Origin: Bacteroidota bacterium
GTDB lineage: Bacteria; Bacteroidota; Bacteroidia; Chitinophagales; UBA10324
Length of the DNA stretch: 64,000 nucleotides
Direction: 5' to 3'
Assembly (NCBI GenBank): GCA_018267315.1
Contig: JAFDYS010000006.1
Location: forward strand, 1 to 64,000
Every line of letters begins with the position of its first letter. Position 1 is the first letter of the stretch. The position numbers were made by a program, and so were the translations under genes. The notes beneath the pieces are model-generated. The model saw only the letters and a list, made by a program, of their open reading frames with translations, was not told the origin of the DNA and ran no database searches. Below, piece by piece: positions 1 through 8,059 of the stretch.

Positions 1-132
1 CTAAACGAAAAAGAAAACATTTGGGTGGTGGAGTCCGGACAACGAATTGCCTGCCTCATCGGGGAGAGAATTGATCACCGGTTTCGTATTAAATCCGGCA
101 CTATTGACGTTTTGGTGATTGAAAGGAAGTGA
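1..132 (+). CDS. 3' end of an unrecognised protein
   Basis: Frame 1 is open from the first base of the window to TGA at 130-132, giving 43 C-terminal residues that end in DVLVIERK. The gene starts upstream of the window. The fragment is mixed charged and beta-like with no motif I recognise, so no function is proposed. About 170 bases of non-coding sequence follow before the next gene. Confidence 0.55.
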   Translation, partial: LNEKENIWVVESGQRIACLIGERIDHRFRIKSGTIDVLVIERK

Positions 133-244
133 TGACCTATCCCTCAAGCATTACAATACCAAGCGGAGAATTAAAATGTGATTACAGTGCAATCATCTCT
201 GCCATTCAAGGTCACCATCCAACACTCATGAGTCCTTGACGGAT

Positions 245-252
245 TACATTTG
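245..252 (+). promoter_or_regulatory. -7 promoter element TACATTTG
   Basis: Exact match to the Bacteroidota -7 consensus TAnnTTTG, 48 bases before ATG 301. No clear -33 TTG at the expected distance. Confidence 0.45.
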
Positions 253-300
253 CACTAATTGAACGGAGGGGAAGGTTACCATATCATATTCACTATTGCT

Positions 301-1341
301 ATGAAAAGTCTTATCAAAAAGAAGGTTTCCATTTTCTATCTGCCGCTCACCATGATTGGAACCTACCTGGTCTCCTACTTTTTTATCCGTGCAACAATAA
401 GCACTCCTTCTGCTTCCGGCAGCATTAATTCCACAACCAAAGAAACGGCATCCGTTTCTCCTTCTCAATGCGACTACACCATACGGCGGCTTGATGGATT
501 TACTTTCATCCGACCGCTATTGTTCGTCGAACAAAATTGTGAATCAAGCCGCTACCTGGGACTAAAGGCGGATATTGAGAATCTCATCAATGAGTTTAAG
601 GCAAACAATGATGTCACATCTGCTTCCGTTTACTTTCGTGACCTGAGACGGTCTGAATGGGTCAGCTATAACGACACTGAAAAATATTATCCGGGGTCAT
701 TGATGAAACTCGTGCTGCTGATCGCTTATTTGCGTGAGGACGAAATGATGCCCGGCACACTCGACAAGCACATGACGCTTGCGCGGCCCGTCAGTACCGA
801 CAAACATCCGGTGTACTTGTCAAAAAGTATTGAAATTGGAAAGAGTTATCCAGTGCGCGAGTTGCTTCGCTACATGATTTCTTATTCTGATAACAATGCG
901 GCCTACCTGCTTGCAGAAAATGTGAACCAAACCATCTTTACGAAAACCATTACGGATATGGGGATGGATGCTCCGGCGATGAATGCATTGAACTATCCGG
1001 TTACCGCTCATCAATATTCATACTTCATGCGCACCGTTTACAACAGCAGCTACCTTTCCATCAACCATTCAGAGTTTGCCGCAGAGCTGCTGAGCACATG
1101 CGACTTTACCAGGGGATTTACGGCGGGAATGCCGGCAGAAACCAAAATGATCCATAAGTTCGGTGAATCGGGCGATCCTTCCGGACAACAGCTACATGAA
1201 TCGGGAATCATCTATATAAATGACGATGCTTACTTGCTTACCGTAATGACAAAAGGCAAGGATATGCAGCAACTTCCCGAAGTGATCCGTTCCATTGCTT
1301 CATTGGTTTATCAGCACATTTCTGCTGAGCCAGGAACGTGA
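301..1341 (+). CDS. Class A beta-lactamase-like serine hydrolase, membrane anchored
   Basis: The 346-residue product begins with a lysine-rich start and one hydrophobic segment (about residues 9-30), so it is exported or anchored with the enzyme domain outside. The penicillin-binding fold motifs are visible: SLMK (SxxK) at 133-136, SDN at 196-198, and HKFG at about 285-288 in place of the usual KTG/KSG. It belongs to the beta-lactamase2/PBP-like serine hydrolases. True beta-lactamase activity is uncertain because the HKFG box is divergent and no class A general-base Glu loop is obvious. The reading frame extends upstream to a TTG at 259; ATG 301 is preferred because the hydrophobic anchor follows it directly. 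Confidence 0.8.
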   Translation: MKSLIKKKVSIFYLPLTMIGTYLVSYFFIRATISTPSASGSINSTTKETASVSPSQCDYTIRRLDGFTFIRPLLFVEQNCESSRYLGLKADIENLINEFKANNDVTSASVYFRDLRRSEWVSYNDTEKYYPGSLMKLVLLIAYLREDEMMPGTLDKHMTLARPVSTDKHPVYLSKSIEIGKSYPVRELLRYMISYSDNNAAYLLAENVNQTIFTKTITDMGMDAPAMNALNYPVTAHQYSYFMRTVYNSSYLSINHSEFAAELLSTCDFTRGFTAGMPAETKMIHKFGESGDPSGQQLHESGIIYINDDAYLLTVMTKGKDMQQLPEVIRSIASLVYQHISAEPGT

Positions 1342-1370
1342 TTGCACGGAAATTTCATCAGCGATTTATT

Positions 1371-1808
1371 CTACTGATAGTATAAGGGTTTCAGTTGCCG
1401 CCATTGCGCCACCGGCAAGTACTTACGTTCGCCTTTCAAAAAGTAACCCACCAATCCAGCCGCATTTGTTTCGAATGGAAACGGCGCTTCAACCGAGTTG
1501 ACGACTTCCTGCTGATTCATCGGATTCCTTATTCCCAGGTAGTCGTTTGCCATCAACAGAAGCGTATCATTGGAGGATATGCCTTTTATGAATGAAACAG
1601 GAAGACGTTTATTGTTCACCCACAAGGAGTCGAAACGGTAACCGACCGTATCAGTCATCTGAAAATAAATCTTGTAGTACGTGCCTCGGGTGGCGGCAGC
1701 TCCTCCATTCCAATTCTGCGATGTGGCATCAATGAATGTTATGGACGCTGACTGATTGCATTCCTTTTGCACAGCCAGAACAAGCAGTAAGACAAAAATC
1801 AGTTTCAT
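1371..1808 (-). CDS. Small secreted protein of unknown function
   Basis: 145 residues with an N-terminal hydrophobic signal (about residues 3-13) and a soluble remainder rich in Asn, Tyr and Phe. A Cys at residue 17 lies near the end of the hydrophobic stretch, but the preceding residues do not form a good lipobox. It begins 27 bases after the holA stop on the same strand and is probably co-transcribed with it. I do not recognise the family. It converges with the serine hydrolase gene, with 29 bases between the stops. Confidence 0.6.
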   Translation of the reverse strand: MKLIFVLLLVLAVQKECNQSASITFIDATSQNWNGGAAATRGTYYKIYFQMTDTVGYRFDSLWVNNKRLPVSFIKGISSNDTLLLMANDYLGIRNPMNQQEVVNSVEAPFPFETNAAGLVGYFLKGERKYLPVAQWRQLKPLYYQ

Positions 1809-1835
1809 GCAATGATGTTCGGTTGAATATCGGTC

Positions 1836-2849
1836 TCAATGAAGAATTTTGTACACGAGTTCTTTGAGTAAGGCGCCTTCTTTGGTGCCGGCATCGTTCA
1901 CTCCCTTTGTCCGAAGATCATATTCATGAAGCAAACCAAAAACGGTTTCAACTTGCTCAATCGAAAAGTTTCTCGAAGCGGCTTTGTATTCTTCTAATGC
2001 CGTGCGATTATATGCATTTATGCCAATGAGCTCTGCAATGTCCTTGTCATTCTTCAGTTTGCTTTGAACCACGAGATATATTTTGGAAAAATAAGACTGC
2101 AGAGAACCCAGAGTGAGTACCATCGGATTTGACTTCGGATTTGAGGTGAAATAGTCAACGATGCGGTTGGCTTTGGCCACATCCTTGTATGCAAGCGCTT
2201 TGTTCAGTTCAAAGGTGTTATACTCCTTGCTGATGCCGATGTTGAGTTCGATATCATCAACCGTGATTTCTTTTCTTCCTTTCAGATTCAACTTGAGCTT
2301 TTCCAGTTCGTGCACCAGACGCGAGAGGTCGTTACCAACATATTCCACGAGCAAATTCACCGCGCGCGAATCCATTTTCAATTGGTGCTGACTGACTACA
2401 TCCTCTACAAACCCCGGCAAATGGTTTTCATACAGTTTCTTCGAGGTCATGATCACGCCATTCGAGGCAATGGCTTTGGCTGCTTTTGTTCTTTTGTCAA
2501 AGTTTTTGTGTTTGTGACACAGCACGAGCACCGTGGTCTTGACCGGTTTCTCGAAATAGGGCTCCAGGTCTTCCCACTTCTTCAACTCCTGCGCTTCCTT
2601 AACGATGATGACCTGGTTGTTTGAAAACATCGGGTAGTTCATCGCACGGGTGCGGATGTCGAGAGCATTGGTTTCTTTCCCGTAGAGAACCGTTTGATTG
2701 AAACTCTGCTCTGATTCCGGCAGAATATTTTTTTCCATAAACTCACTCACCACATCAATAAAGTACGGCTCTTCCCCTTCCAGCAAATACAGGGGATGGA
2801 AGATTTTCTTCCTGACGTTGGCTATAATTTCTTCGTGCGATTGATTCAT
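1836..2849 (-). CDS. holA: DNA polymerase III subunit delta
   Basis: 337 residues, the usual length for HolA. The N-terminus has the family signature LYLLEGEEPYFID, and the C-terminal helical part matches the collar domain. In the clamp-loader complex the delta subunit opens the beta sliding clamp on DNA in the cytoplasm. A -7 element at 2893-2900 lies 43 bases before the ATG, and the transcript leader would contain a 35-base heptamer repeat (2854-2888). The small secreted protein gene follows directly downstream. Family assignment is firm. Confidence 0.92.
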   Translation of the reverse strand: MNQSHEEIIANVRKKIFHPLYLLEGEEPYFIDVVSEFMEKNILPESEQSFNQTVLYGKETNALDIRTRAMNYPMFSNNQVIIVKEAQELKKWEDLEPYFEKPVKTTVLVLCHKHKNFDKRTKAAKAIASNGVIMTSKKLYENHLPGFVEDVVSQHQLKMDSRAVNLLVEYVGNDLSRLVHELEKLKLNLKGRKEITVDDIELNIGISKEYNTFELNKALAYKDVAKANRIVDYFTSNPKSNPMVLTLGSLQSYFSKIYLVVQSKLKNDKDIAELIGINAYNRTALEEYKAASRNFSIEQVETVFGLLHEYDLRTKGVNDAGTKEGALLKELVYKILH

Positions 2850-2853
2850 GCCG

Positions 2854-2888
2854 GTGAATGGTCAATGGTGAATGGTAAGTAGTGAATC
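2854..2888. repeat. Heptamer array, five units, type GTGAATG
   Basis: Five consecutive 7-base units: GTGAATG, GTCAATG, GTGAATG, GTAAGTA, GTGAATC. The array begins 5 bases upstream of holA and falls in its predicted 5' leader. Related arrays lie at 3723-3750, 5070-5104 and 54479-54513. Confidence 0.7.
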
Positions 2889-2892
2889 ATTT

Positions 2893-2900
2893 CAAAATTA
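2893..2900 (-). promoter_or_regulatory. -7 promoter element of holA (TAATTTTG)
   Basis: Exact TAnnTTTG match on the minus strand, 43 bases before the holA ATG. No convincing -33 TTG. Confidence 0.45.
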
Positions 2901-2920
2901 CTTCTCATTACCCGCAGTAA

Positions 2921-3691
2921 TTAAAAACGCAGATGCTTTACCGTGTGCCCTTTGTTGATGAGTTGCTTGAGTGAGTCAATTCCGATTTTGAGGTGCGCTT
3001 CCATGAATTTTTCATCCACTCTCTTATCGCTCTCTTCTGTCTTCACTCCTTCAGGAATCATGGGCTGATCACTCACGAGCAGCAGGGCCCCGGCGGGAAT
3101 CTTATTCTTGAATGCCGTCACGAAAATGGTGGCGGTTTCCATATCAATGGCCATGCACCGCATTGTCTGCAGGTATTTCTTGAACTGTTCATCGTACTCC
3201 CAAACACGACGGTTTGTGGTGTACACCGTGCCGGTCCAGTAATCCCTGCCGTGATCGCGGATGGTGGTGGAGATGGCTTTCTGAAGTGCGAATGCCGGAA
3301 GCGCCGGCACTTCCGCCGGCATGTAATCGTTGGATGTCCCCTCTCCCCGGATGGCTGCAATCGGAAGAATCAGATCACCGATTTCATTTTTCTTTTTCAA
3401 ACCACCGCACTTGCCGAGAAATAAGACCGATTTCGGTTCAATGGAGGAAAGCAGGTCAATCATCGTTGCCGCATTGGCACTTCCCATTCCGAAGTTGATG
3501 ATGGTGATTCCGTCCGCCGTGGCATTGAGCATGTTCCTGTTTTCGCCTTTCACTTTCACCTTGTTCCACTTCGCAAACAGTTCAACGTAGCGGGAGAAGT
3601 TGACGAGCAGAATATATTTTCCGAATTCTTCCCGCGGTGTTCCGGTGTATCGCGGCAGCCAGTTGTCAACGATTTCCTTCTTTGTGATCAT
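2921..3691 (-). CDS. amn: AMP nucleosidase
   Basis: The 256-residue protein has the nucleoside-phosphorylase fold signatures LFLGKCGGLKK, AIDMETATIF and LLVSDQPM. AMP nucleosidase splits AMP to adenine and ribose 5-phosphate. This is the short Bacteroidota form without the extra N-terminal domain of the enterobacterial enzyme. An in-frame ATG at 3709 would add six residues, but the -7 element at 3707-3714 overlaps it, so ATG 3691 (MITKKEIVDN) is chosen. The C-terminus is close to the holA promoter region, 20 bases past its -7 element. Confidence 0.85.
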   Translation of the reverse strand: MITKKEIVDNWLPRYTGTPREEFGKYILLVNFSRYVELFAKWNKVKVKGENRNMLNATADGITIINFGMGSANAATMIDLLSSIEPKSVLFLGKCGGLKKKNEIGDLILPIAAIRGEGTSNDYMPAEVPALPAFALQKAISTTIRDHGRDYWTGTVYTTNRRVWEYDEQFKKYLQTMRCMAIDMETATIFVTAFKNKIPAGALLLVSDQPMIPEGVKTEESDKRVDEKFMEAHLKIGIDSLKQLINKGHTVKHLRF

Positions 3692-3706
3692 CTGTCCATC
3701 TTTGGT

Positions 3707-3714
3707 CAAAAATA
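3707..3714 (-). promoter_or_regulatory. -7 promoter element of amn (TATTTTTG)
   Basis: Exact TAnnTTTG match 15 bases before ATG 3691. It decides between the two possible amn starts. The heptamer array 3723-3750 occupies the -15 to -40 region. Confidence 0.5.
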
Positions 3715-3722
3715 ATAAAGCA

Positions 3723-3750
3723 GTTTCGGGTTTGAAGTTTGAAGTTTCGG
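3723..3750. repeat. Heptamer array, four units, type GTTTGAA
   Basis: Four consecutive 7-base units: GTTTCGG, GTTTGAA, GTTTGAA, GTTTCGG. It sits just upstream of the amn -7 element and beside the inverted repeat at 3769-3842. Confidence 0.65.
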
Positions 3751-3768
3751 GATCACTGCAATGGGAAG

Positions 3769-3842
3769 GTCACTTCGAGTTTATCGAGAAGTTGGCGAGC
3801 CATAAACCCCTCTCATATTGTTCTCGACAAGCTCGAACTGAC
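3769..3842. repeat. Palindromic intergenic repeat with 22-base arms
   Basis: The arm 3769-3790 (GTCACTTCGAG... ending TCGAGAA) is matched by the reverse complement of 3821-3842 (TTCTCGACAAGCTCGAACTG...) at 19 of 22 positions, with a 30-base spacer. Sequences of this type (TTCTCGACAAGCTCGAACTGAC) are familiar to me as dispersed intergenic repeats in Bacteroidota. It fills the gap between the amn promoter and the HsdR-N gene. Confidence 0.65.
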
Positions 3843-3856
3843 GAAGCAAAATCAAC

Positions 3857-4297
3857 ATGATAATCACTTTCGGCAAATACCATTTCAGAACGAAAAAAGA
3901 AGGTGATCAGCAGTTCATTTTTGACATCATCAGAAAAAAGTTTGTCGCGCTCACACCGGAAGAATGGGTGCGGCAACACTGGATTCATTATCTGATTAAA
4001 GAAGCACAGTATCCGCGCTCGCTGATTGCTGTGGAGATGAACATTACCGTGAATCAGCTTTCGAAGCGCTGCGATATTGTTGTTTATGATCGCGACGGAA
4101 AACCGTTTCTGATTGTTGAATGCAAATCGCCCGACGTGAAAATCTCGCAGAAGGTTTTTGATCAGATCGCGCGCTATAACCTCACACTTCAGGTGAAGTA
4201 CCTCATTGTTTCAAACGGCAAGCAACACTTCGGGTGTGCGATTGATTTTGAAAAGAGGAGTTATAAATTTCTTGAGCGACTACCTGCAATAAATTAA
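3857..4297 (+). CDS. Orphan type I restriction HsdR N-terminal-domain protein
   Basis: 146 residues consisting only of the PD-(D/E)xK nuclease-like domain found at the N-terminus of HsdR. Visible motif: RCDIVVYDRDGKPFLIVECK, which supplies the Asp and the E-x-K of the active site. There is no helicase domain and no hsdM or hsdS nearby, so this is not a restriction system. Stand-alone versions are common in Bacteroidota and often lie near holA, as here. The cellular role is unknown; nuclease activity is plausible from the intact motif. The palindromic repeat 3769-3842 is just upstream. Confidence 0.75.
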   Translation: MIITFGKYHFRTKKEGDQQFIFDIIRKKFVALTPEEWVRQHWIHYLIKEAQYPRSLIAVEMNITVNQLSKRCDIVVYDRDGKPFLIVECKSPDVKISQKVFDQIARYNLTLQVKYLIVSNGKQHFGCAIDFEKRSYKFLERLPAIN

Positions 4298-4334
4298 AAG
4301 ATTCCCGGTTAATCTTTTTCAATACAACTACAAA

Positions 4335-5066
4335 ATGAACCGAAGTCAACTCCTCATAATAGGCAGCTTTCTTCTTCTGGCCGGTTGTACGAAAGATCAG
4401 GGCAAGGAAATTCCTTCGTTTGGACTGATTGCAAAAATCTCTTTCGACGGAAGTGCCTTTGATGAAGTGAACAACATATCGGGGATCAATCACGCCGCGG
4501 CTCTGACTGCGGATCATCATGGAATCGCAAATCGTGCCATGTATTTCAACAGTCACGACTCGTCGTACGTTGATTTCGGTAGTGATCGTAATTTCTCTTT
4601 CCCGCAAAAAGTTTTCACGCTTTCTTGCTGGGTATTCGTTACCGAGGCGAGTCAGCCAATAACAATTTTAAGCAAGAGAACTCCTTTCGGTCCTTTTGAA
4701 TACAGTTTAGATAATCACATGAACAAATCGGTATTCAATTTCGACAACTGGATTTCCAGTGGAGCCACCACGGTTTACGGAACCGATCCCTTGGCTGCTT
4801 CTGTTCCCATTACTCTCAATCAATGGCAGCATATTGCGGTGCTTGCCGATGGTATGACGCTGAAAGTTTATTCGAATGGACAACTCATGCCCGGCGTTGA
4901 TTACATCAATTCCGGAAATTCATTTTCTGATACGGATGCTCCTTTCCATATCGGTGTCGGCGGTGGATACGGCAAGAATTATTTTTTTGATGGCGCGATT
5001 GATGAGGTCTTGATTTATGATCGCGTACTGAGTGAAGAAGAAATAGTTTTACTCTCCAGTCTTTAA
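4335..5066 (+). CDS. LamG-like domain lipoprotein
   Basis: 243 residues. The N-terminus is a lipoprotein signal with lipobox LLAGC, so the protein should be lipid-anchored in the envelope. The rest matches a concanavalin/LamG beta-sandwich: FSFPQKVFTLSCWVF, NQWQHIAVLADG and FFDGAIDEVLIYDRVLSEEEI are the characteristic strands. Such domains bind carbohydrate or protein ligands; the ligand here is unknown. It lies 37 bases after the HsdR-N gene and converges on ffh across a heptamer repeat. Confidence 0.8.
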   Translation: MNRSQLLIIGSFLLLAGCTKDQGKEIPSFGLIAKISFDGSAFDEVNNISGINHAAALTADHHGIANRAMYFNSHDSSYVDFGSDRNFSFPQKVFTLSCWVFVTEASQPITILSKRTPFGPFEYSLDNHMNKSVFNFDNWISSGATTVYGTDPLAASVPITLNQWQHIAVLADGMTLKVYSNGQLMPGVDYINSGNSFSDTDAPFHIGVGGGYGKNYFFDGAIDEVLIYDRVLSEEEIVLLSSL

Positions 5067-5069
5067 AAA

Positions 5070-5104
5070 TCAACAATCAACTGTCAACTGTCAACTGTCA
5101 ACTG
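5070..5104. repeat. Heptamer array, five units, type TCAACTG
   Basis: One TCAACAA followed by four exact copies of TCAACTG. It lies between the convergent stops of the LamG gene and ffh. Confidence 0.8.
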
Positions 5105-5119
5105 GCTACCGTCACCTGA

Positions 5120-6445
5120 TCACCTTCTACCCGGCATCGCCGGCATTTTCATGCCACCGCCGGCGGTAAACTTCTTCATCAGCTTTCGCATCTCATCAAA
5201 TTGTTTGATGAACTGATTCACTTCCTGAATGGAATTTCCGCTGCCCGAAGCGATGCGCTTGCGGCGGGAGCCGCTGAGCAATTCAGGATTCTCACGCTCT
5301 GTAGGTGTCATAGAAAGAATGATGGCCTCAATTTTCTTGAACTGGTTTTCGTCAAGGTCAACATCTTTCAGCGCTTTGCCTACACCGGGAATCATGGCCA
5401 TCAGGTCTTTCACGTTGCCCATCTTCTTGATCTGGGCCAACTGCTTGAGAAAATCGTTGAAGTCAAATTTGTTCTTTCGAAGTTTTTGCTGCAGGCGCTC
5501 CGCTTCTTTCTGATCAAACTGCTCCTGCGCTTTTTCCACAAGTGAAACAATGTCGCCCATGCCGAGGATGCGCTGCGCCATGCGATCAGGGTAAAAAATG
5601 TCAATCTGATCGAGCTTCTCCCCTGTTGACACAAACTTGATCGGCTTGTGCACTTCATATTTAATCGAAAGCGCCGCACCACCGCGTGTATCACCATCGA
5701 GTTTGGTAAGCACCACGCCGTCAAAATTCAGGCGCTCATTGAATGCTTTTGAAGTGTTCACCGCATCCTGACCGGTCATGCTATCTACCACGAAAAGTGT
5801 TTCACCCGGCTGAATGGAATTTTTCACCTTCTCAATCTCATTCATCATCTCCTCATCCACCGCGAGGCGGCCGGCCGTATCCACAATCACGGTATCATAC
5901 TCTTTCAGTTTTGCTTCTTTGATTGCATTGGAAGCGATCTGAACGGGATTTTGATTTCCCTCTTCAGTATAAACCGGCACACCAATTTGCTCCCCGAGTA
6001 CTTTCAACTGCTCAATAGCAGCCGGACGATACACGTCGCACGCAACCAACATCACCTGCCGCCCGCGTTTTGTTTTGAGATAGCTGGCCAGTTTAGCCGC
6101 GAATGTGGTCTTACCGGAACCCTGCAACCCTGACAGCAGAATCACCGCCGGACTCCCCTTGATATTGATCTCAGATTTTTCAGCGCCCATCAGTTGTGTG
6201 AGCTCATCAAACACGATCTTGGTCATTAACTGACCCGGAGAAACGGCCGTAAGCACCTTCTCTCCCATCGCTTTCTCCCTCACCTTGTCAGTGAATTCTT
6301 TCGCGGTTTTGTAATTCACGTCAGCATCCACCAGTGCGCGGCGGATCTCTTTTACCGTGGCGGCCACGTTTATTTCACTGATGCGTCCTTCTCCTTTGAG
6401 GGTTTTGATCGCACCATCAATTCTTTCACTGAGACTTTCAAACAT
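5120..6445 (-). CDS. ffh: Signal recognition particle GTPase Ffh
   Basis: 441 residues with the complete SRP54 architecture: N-terminal helical bundle, G domain with the P-loop GLQGSGKTTFAAKLA, DTAGR and TKLDGD, then the methionine-rich M domain, ending in a Met- and Gly-rich tail (GGGMKMPAMPGRR). With SRP RNA it targets membrane proteins during translation. It has its own -7 element at 6483-6490, directly downstream of the probable rpoD terminator. Assignment is certain; no SRP RNA gene was recognised in the window. Confidence 0.97.
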   Translation of the reverse strand: MFESLSERIDGAIKTLKGEGRISEINVAATVKEIRRALVDADVNYKTAKEFTDKVREKAMGEKVLTAVSPGQLMTKIVFDELTQLMGAEKSEINIKGSPAVILLSGLQGSGKTTFAAKLASYLKTKRGRQVMLVACDVYRPAAIEQLKVLGEQIGVPVYTEEGNQNPVQIASNAIKEAKLKEYDTVIVDTAGRLAVDEEMMNEIEKVKNSIQPGETLFVVDSMTGQDAVNTSKAFNERLNFDGVVLTKLDGDTRGGAALSIKYEVHKPIKFVSTGEKLDQIDIFYPDRMAQRILGMGDIVSLVEKAQEQFDQKEAERLQQKLRKNKFDFNDFLKQLAQIKKMGNVKDLMAMIPGVGKALKDVDLDENQFKKIEAIILSMTPTERENPELLSGSRRKRIASGSGNSIQEVNQFIKQFDEMRKLMKKFTAGGGMKMPAMPGRR

Positions 6446-6482
6446 GATAAACTATTTCGGGTTTTGTAACGCTTGAGGTTGG

Positions 6483-6490
6483 CAAAAATA
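6483..6490 (-). promoter_or_regulatory. -7 promoter element of ffh (TATTTTTG)
   Basis: Exact TAnnTTTG match, 37 bases before the ffh ATG. A TTG at 6512-6514 lies 21 bases upstream and could be the -33 element. Confidence 0.5.
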
Positions 6491-6511
6491 CAATGGCACT
6501 CATTTTAAATT

Positions 6512-6544
6512 CAAAACCCCGTCGCAGAGAGTGACAGGGTTTTG
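6512..6544 (-). terminator. Probable rpoD terminator hairpin
   Basis: The outer arms CAAAACCC and GGGTTTTG pair, followed inward by one mismatch and a GTC/GAC pairing, about 20 bases past the rpoD stop. The T-rich tract after it is weak (TTTTGAATTT). Confidence 0.45.
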
Positions 6545-6562
6545 AAAAAAAATTTTTGCAGG

Positions 6563-7432
6563 TTACTGGCCCAGATAGGTCTTTAGCAACCGGCTGCGGG
6601 AAGTTGAACGCAGTTTGTTGATTGCCTTATCCTTGATTTGGCGAACGCGTTCACGGGTAAGGGCAAACATTTCACCAATATCTTCCAGTGACATGGGATG
6701 TTCCACGCCGATTCCGAAATAGAGTTTGATGACATCCTTCTGTCTTTCTGTCAATGTTCCGAGTGATCTCTCAATCTCTTTGCGAAGAGATTCTTTGTAT
6801 TCCAATCCGCTGTCGGTGGGAGTTGTGTTCGGGTTTTCGATCACATCGAGCAAGGAGTTGTCTTCCCCTTCCACAAACGGCGCATCCACTGAAACGTGAC
6901 GCGCTGCTATGCCGAGTGTCGTCACAACTTCATCGGTATTGATTTCAAGAACGGTGGCCAATTCATCCGGAGATGGTTCACGTTCAAATTCCTGTTCCAG
7001 CGCCGAGAACGCCTTGTTGATCTTGTTGAGCGAACCCACCTTATTCAATGGCAGGCGAACAATACGGCTTTGCTCAGCCAATGCCTGCAGGATGGATTGA
7101 CGAATCCACCACACAGCATAAGAGATGAATTTGAAACCGCGCGTTTCATCGAAACGCTGAGCGGCTTTGATGAGGCCCAGGTTTCCTTCATTGATCAAAT
7201 CACTCAATGATAGACCCTGATTCTGGTACTGCTTGGCCACTGACACTACGAAACGCAGGTTGGCCTTGGTGAGTTTTTCCAGAGCGAACTGATCACCCTG
7301 TTTGATTTTTTTGGCAAGCTCAACTTCCTCTTCCGGAGTGAGCAGATCCACCTTCCCGATTTCCTGCAGGTACTTCTCCAGTGACTGCGATTCACGGTTG
7401 GTAATGGATTTGGTAATCTTAAGCTGACGCAT
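6563..7432 (-). CDS. rpoD: Primary sigma factor RpoD (sigma-70 family)
   Basis: 289 residues, the short Bacteroidota form without region 1.1 or the non-conserved spacer. It begins [20 protein letters not shown]. Region 2 is visible in [20 protein letters not shown] and the following [13 protein letters not shown]; region 4 contains [21 protein letters not shown]. It directs core RNA polymerase to housekeeping promoters, in this phylum of the TAnnTTTG type. Its own promoter candidate is at 7465-7472. Confidence 0.97.
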   Translation of the reverse strand: MRQLKITKSITNRESQSLEKYLQEIGKVDLLTPEEEVELAKKIKQGDQFALEKLTKANLRFVVSVAKQYQNQGLSLSDLINEGNLGLIKAAQRFDETRGFKFISYAVWWIRQSILQALAEQSRIVRLPLNKVGSLNKINKAFSALEQEFEREPSPDELATVLEINTDEVVTTLGIAARHVSVDAPFVEGEDNSLLDVIENPNTTPTDSGLEYKESLRKEIERSLGTLTERQKDVIKLYFGIGVEHPMSLEDIGEMFALTRERVRQIKDKAINKLRSTSRSRLLKTYLGQ

Positions 7433-7464
7433 AGGTTAATTGGGGTTTTGAGGGGAGTAAGTGG

Positions 7465-7472
7465 CAAATATA
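7465..7472 (-). promoter_or_regulatory. -7 promoter element of rpoD (TATATTTG)
   Basis: Exact TAnnTTTG match, 32 bases before the rpoD ATG, with a TTG at 7488-7490 (15-base spacing, shorter than usual). Confidence 0.5.
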
Positions 7473-7666
7473 GACCAAAAGCCATTTCAAGCTTTCACAC
7501 AATTTGCCGCAACTTCTTTCTCTGGTTCCCGGCGATAGTTACGAGGTGCCGTTTGACTTGTTGCAGATTCATCTACCGTTTAGTCCGCAAACCTTACGTG
7601 CAAAGATTTTTTTATTTGCGATGAATGTCTACTTTTAGTCGCTTCGGTCGTATTGATATCATTGAC

Positions 7667-8059
7667 ATGAAAACAAATTCCAGGAATAAGAAGTACACGC
7701 TCGAATATGTGATACGTTCCTCCCCGGTTATTCTATTCGAATTTCTTTCAACGCCTTCCGGGCTGGCACAGTGGTTTGCTGACGGAGCCAATCAGATTCA
7801 TGATGAATTTATTTTCTCCTGGGAAGGCAATAAGCAGAAGGCGAGAATAGTGGAGCAGGTGGAAAATGAAATGATCAAATTCCGCTGGGAAGGAAGCCCG
7901 GTTGATGAATACGTTGAATTCAAAATCACGCACACTGAAATTACGGGCGACACCGTCCTACTCATCACCGACTTCGCCAATCCCAAAGAGCTGGATGATG
8001 CACAGAAACTCTGGGACAGCCAGATTCATGAACTGAAACTCCGCATCGGCGGATTATAG
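7667..8059 (+). CDS. START-like/AHSA1-type domain protein
   Basis: 130 residues. The segment SSPVILFEFLSTPSGLAQWF followed by FSWEG and a C-terminal helix matches the START/Bet v1-like helix-grip fold seen in small Bacteroidota proteins. These bind hydrophobic ligands or act with chaperones; no ligand can be named. The frame opens at ATG 7625, but ATG 7667 begins the conserved MKTNSRNKKYTLEYVI segment and is preferred. Its stop overlaps the stop region of the next, convergent gene by 6 bases. Confidence 0.75.
   Translation: MKTNSRNKKYTLEYVIRSSPVILFEFLSTPSGLAQWFADGANQIHDEFIFSWEGNKQKARIVEQVENEMIKFRWEGSPVDEYVEFKITHTEITGDTVLLITDFANPKELDDAQKLWDSQIHELKLRIGGL

Noticed and set aside
3857-4297. Type I restriction-modification or defence island
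   Set aside because: Only the HsdR N-terminal domain is present, with no methylase, specificity or helicase gene and ordinary neighbours.
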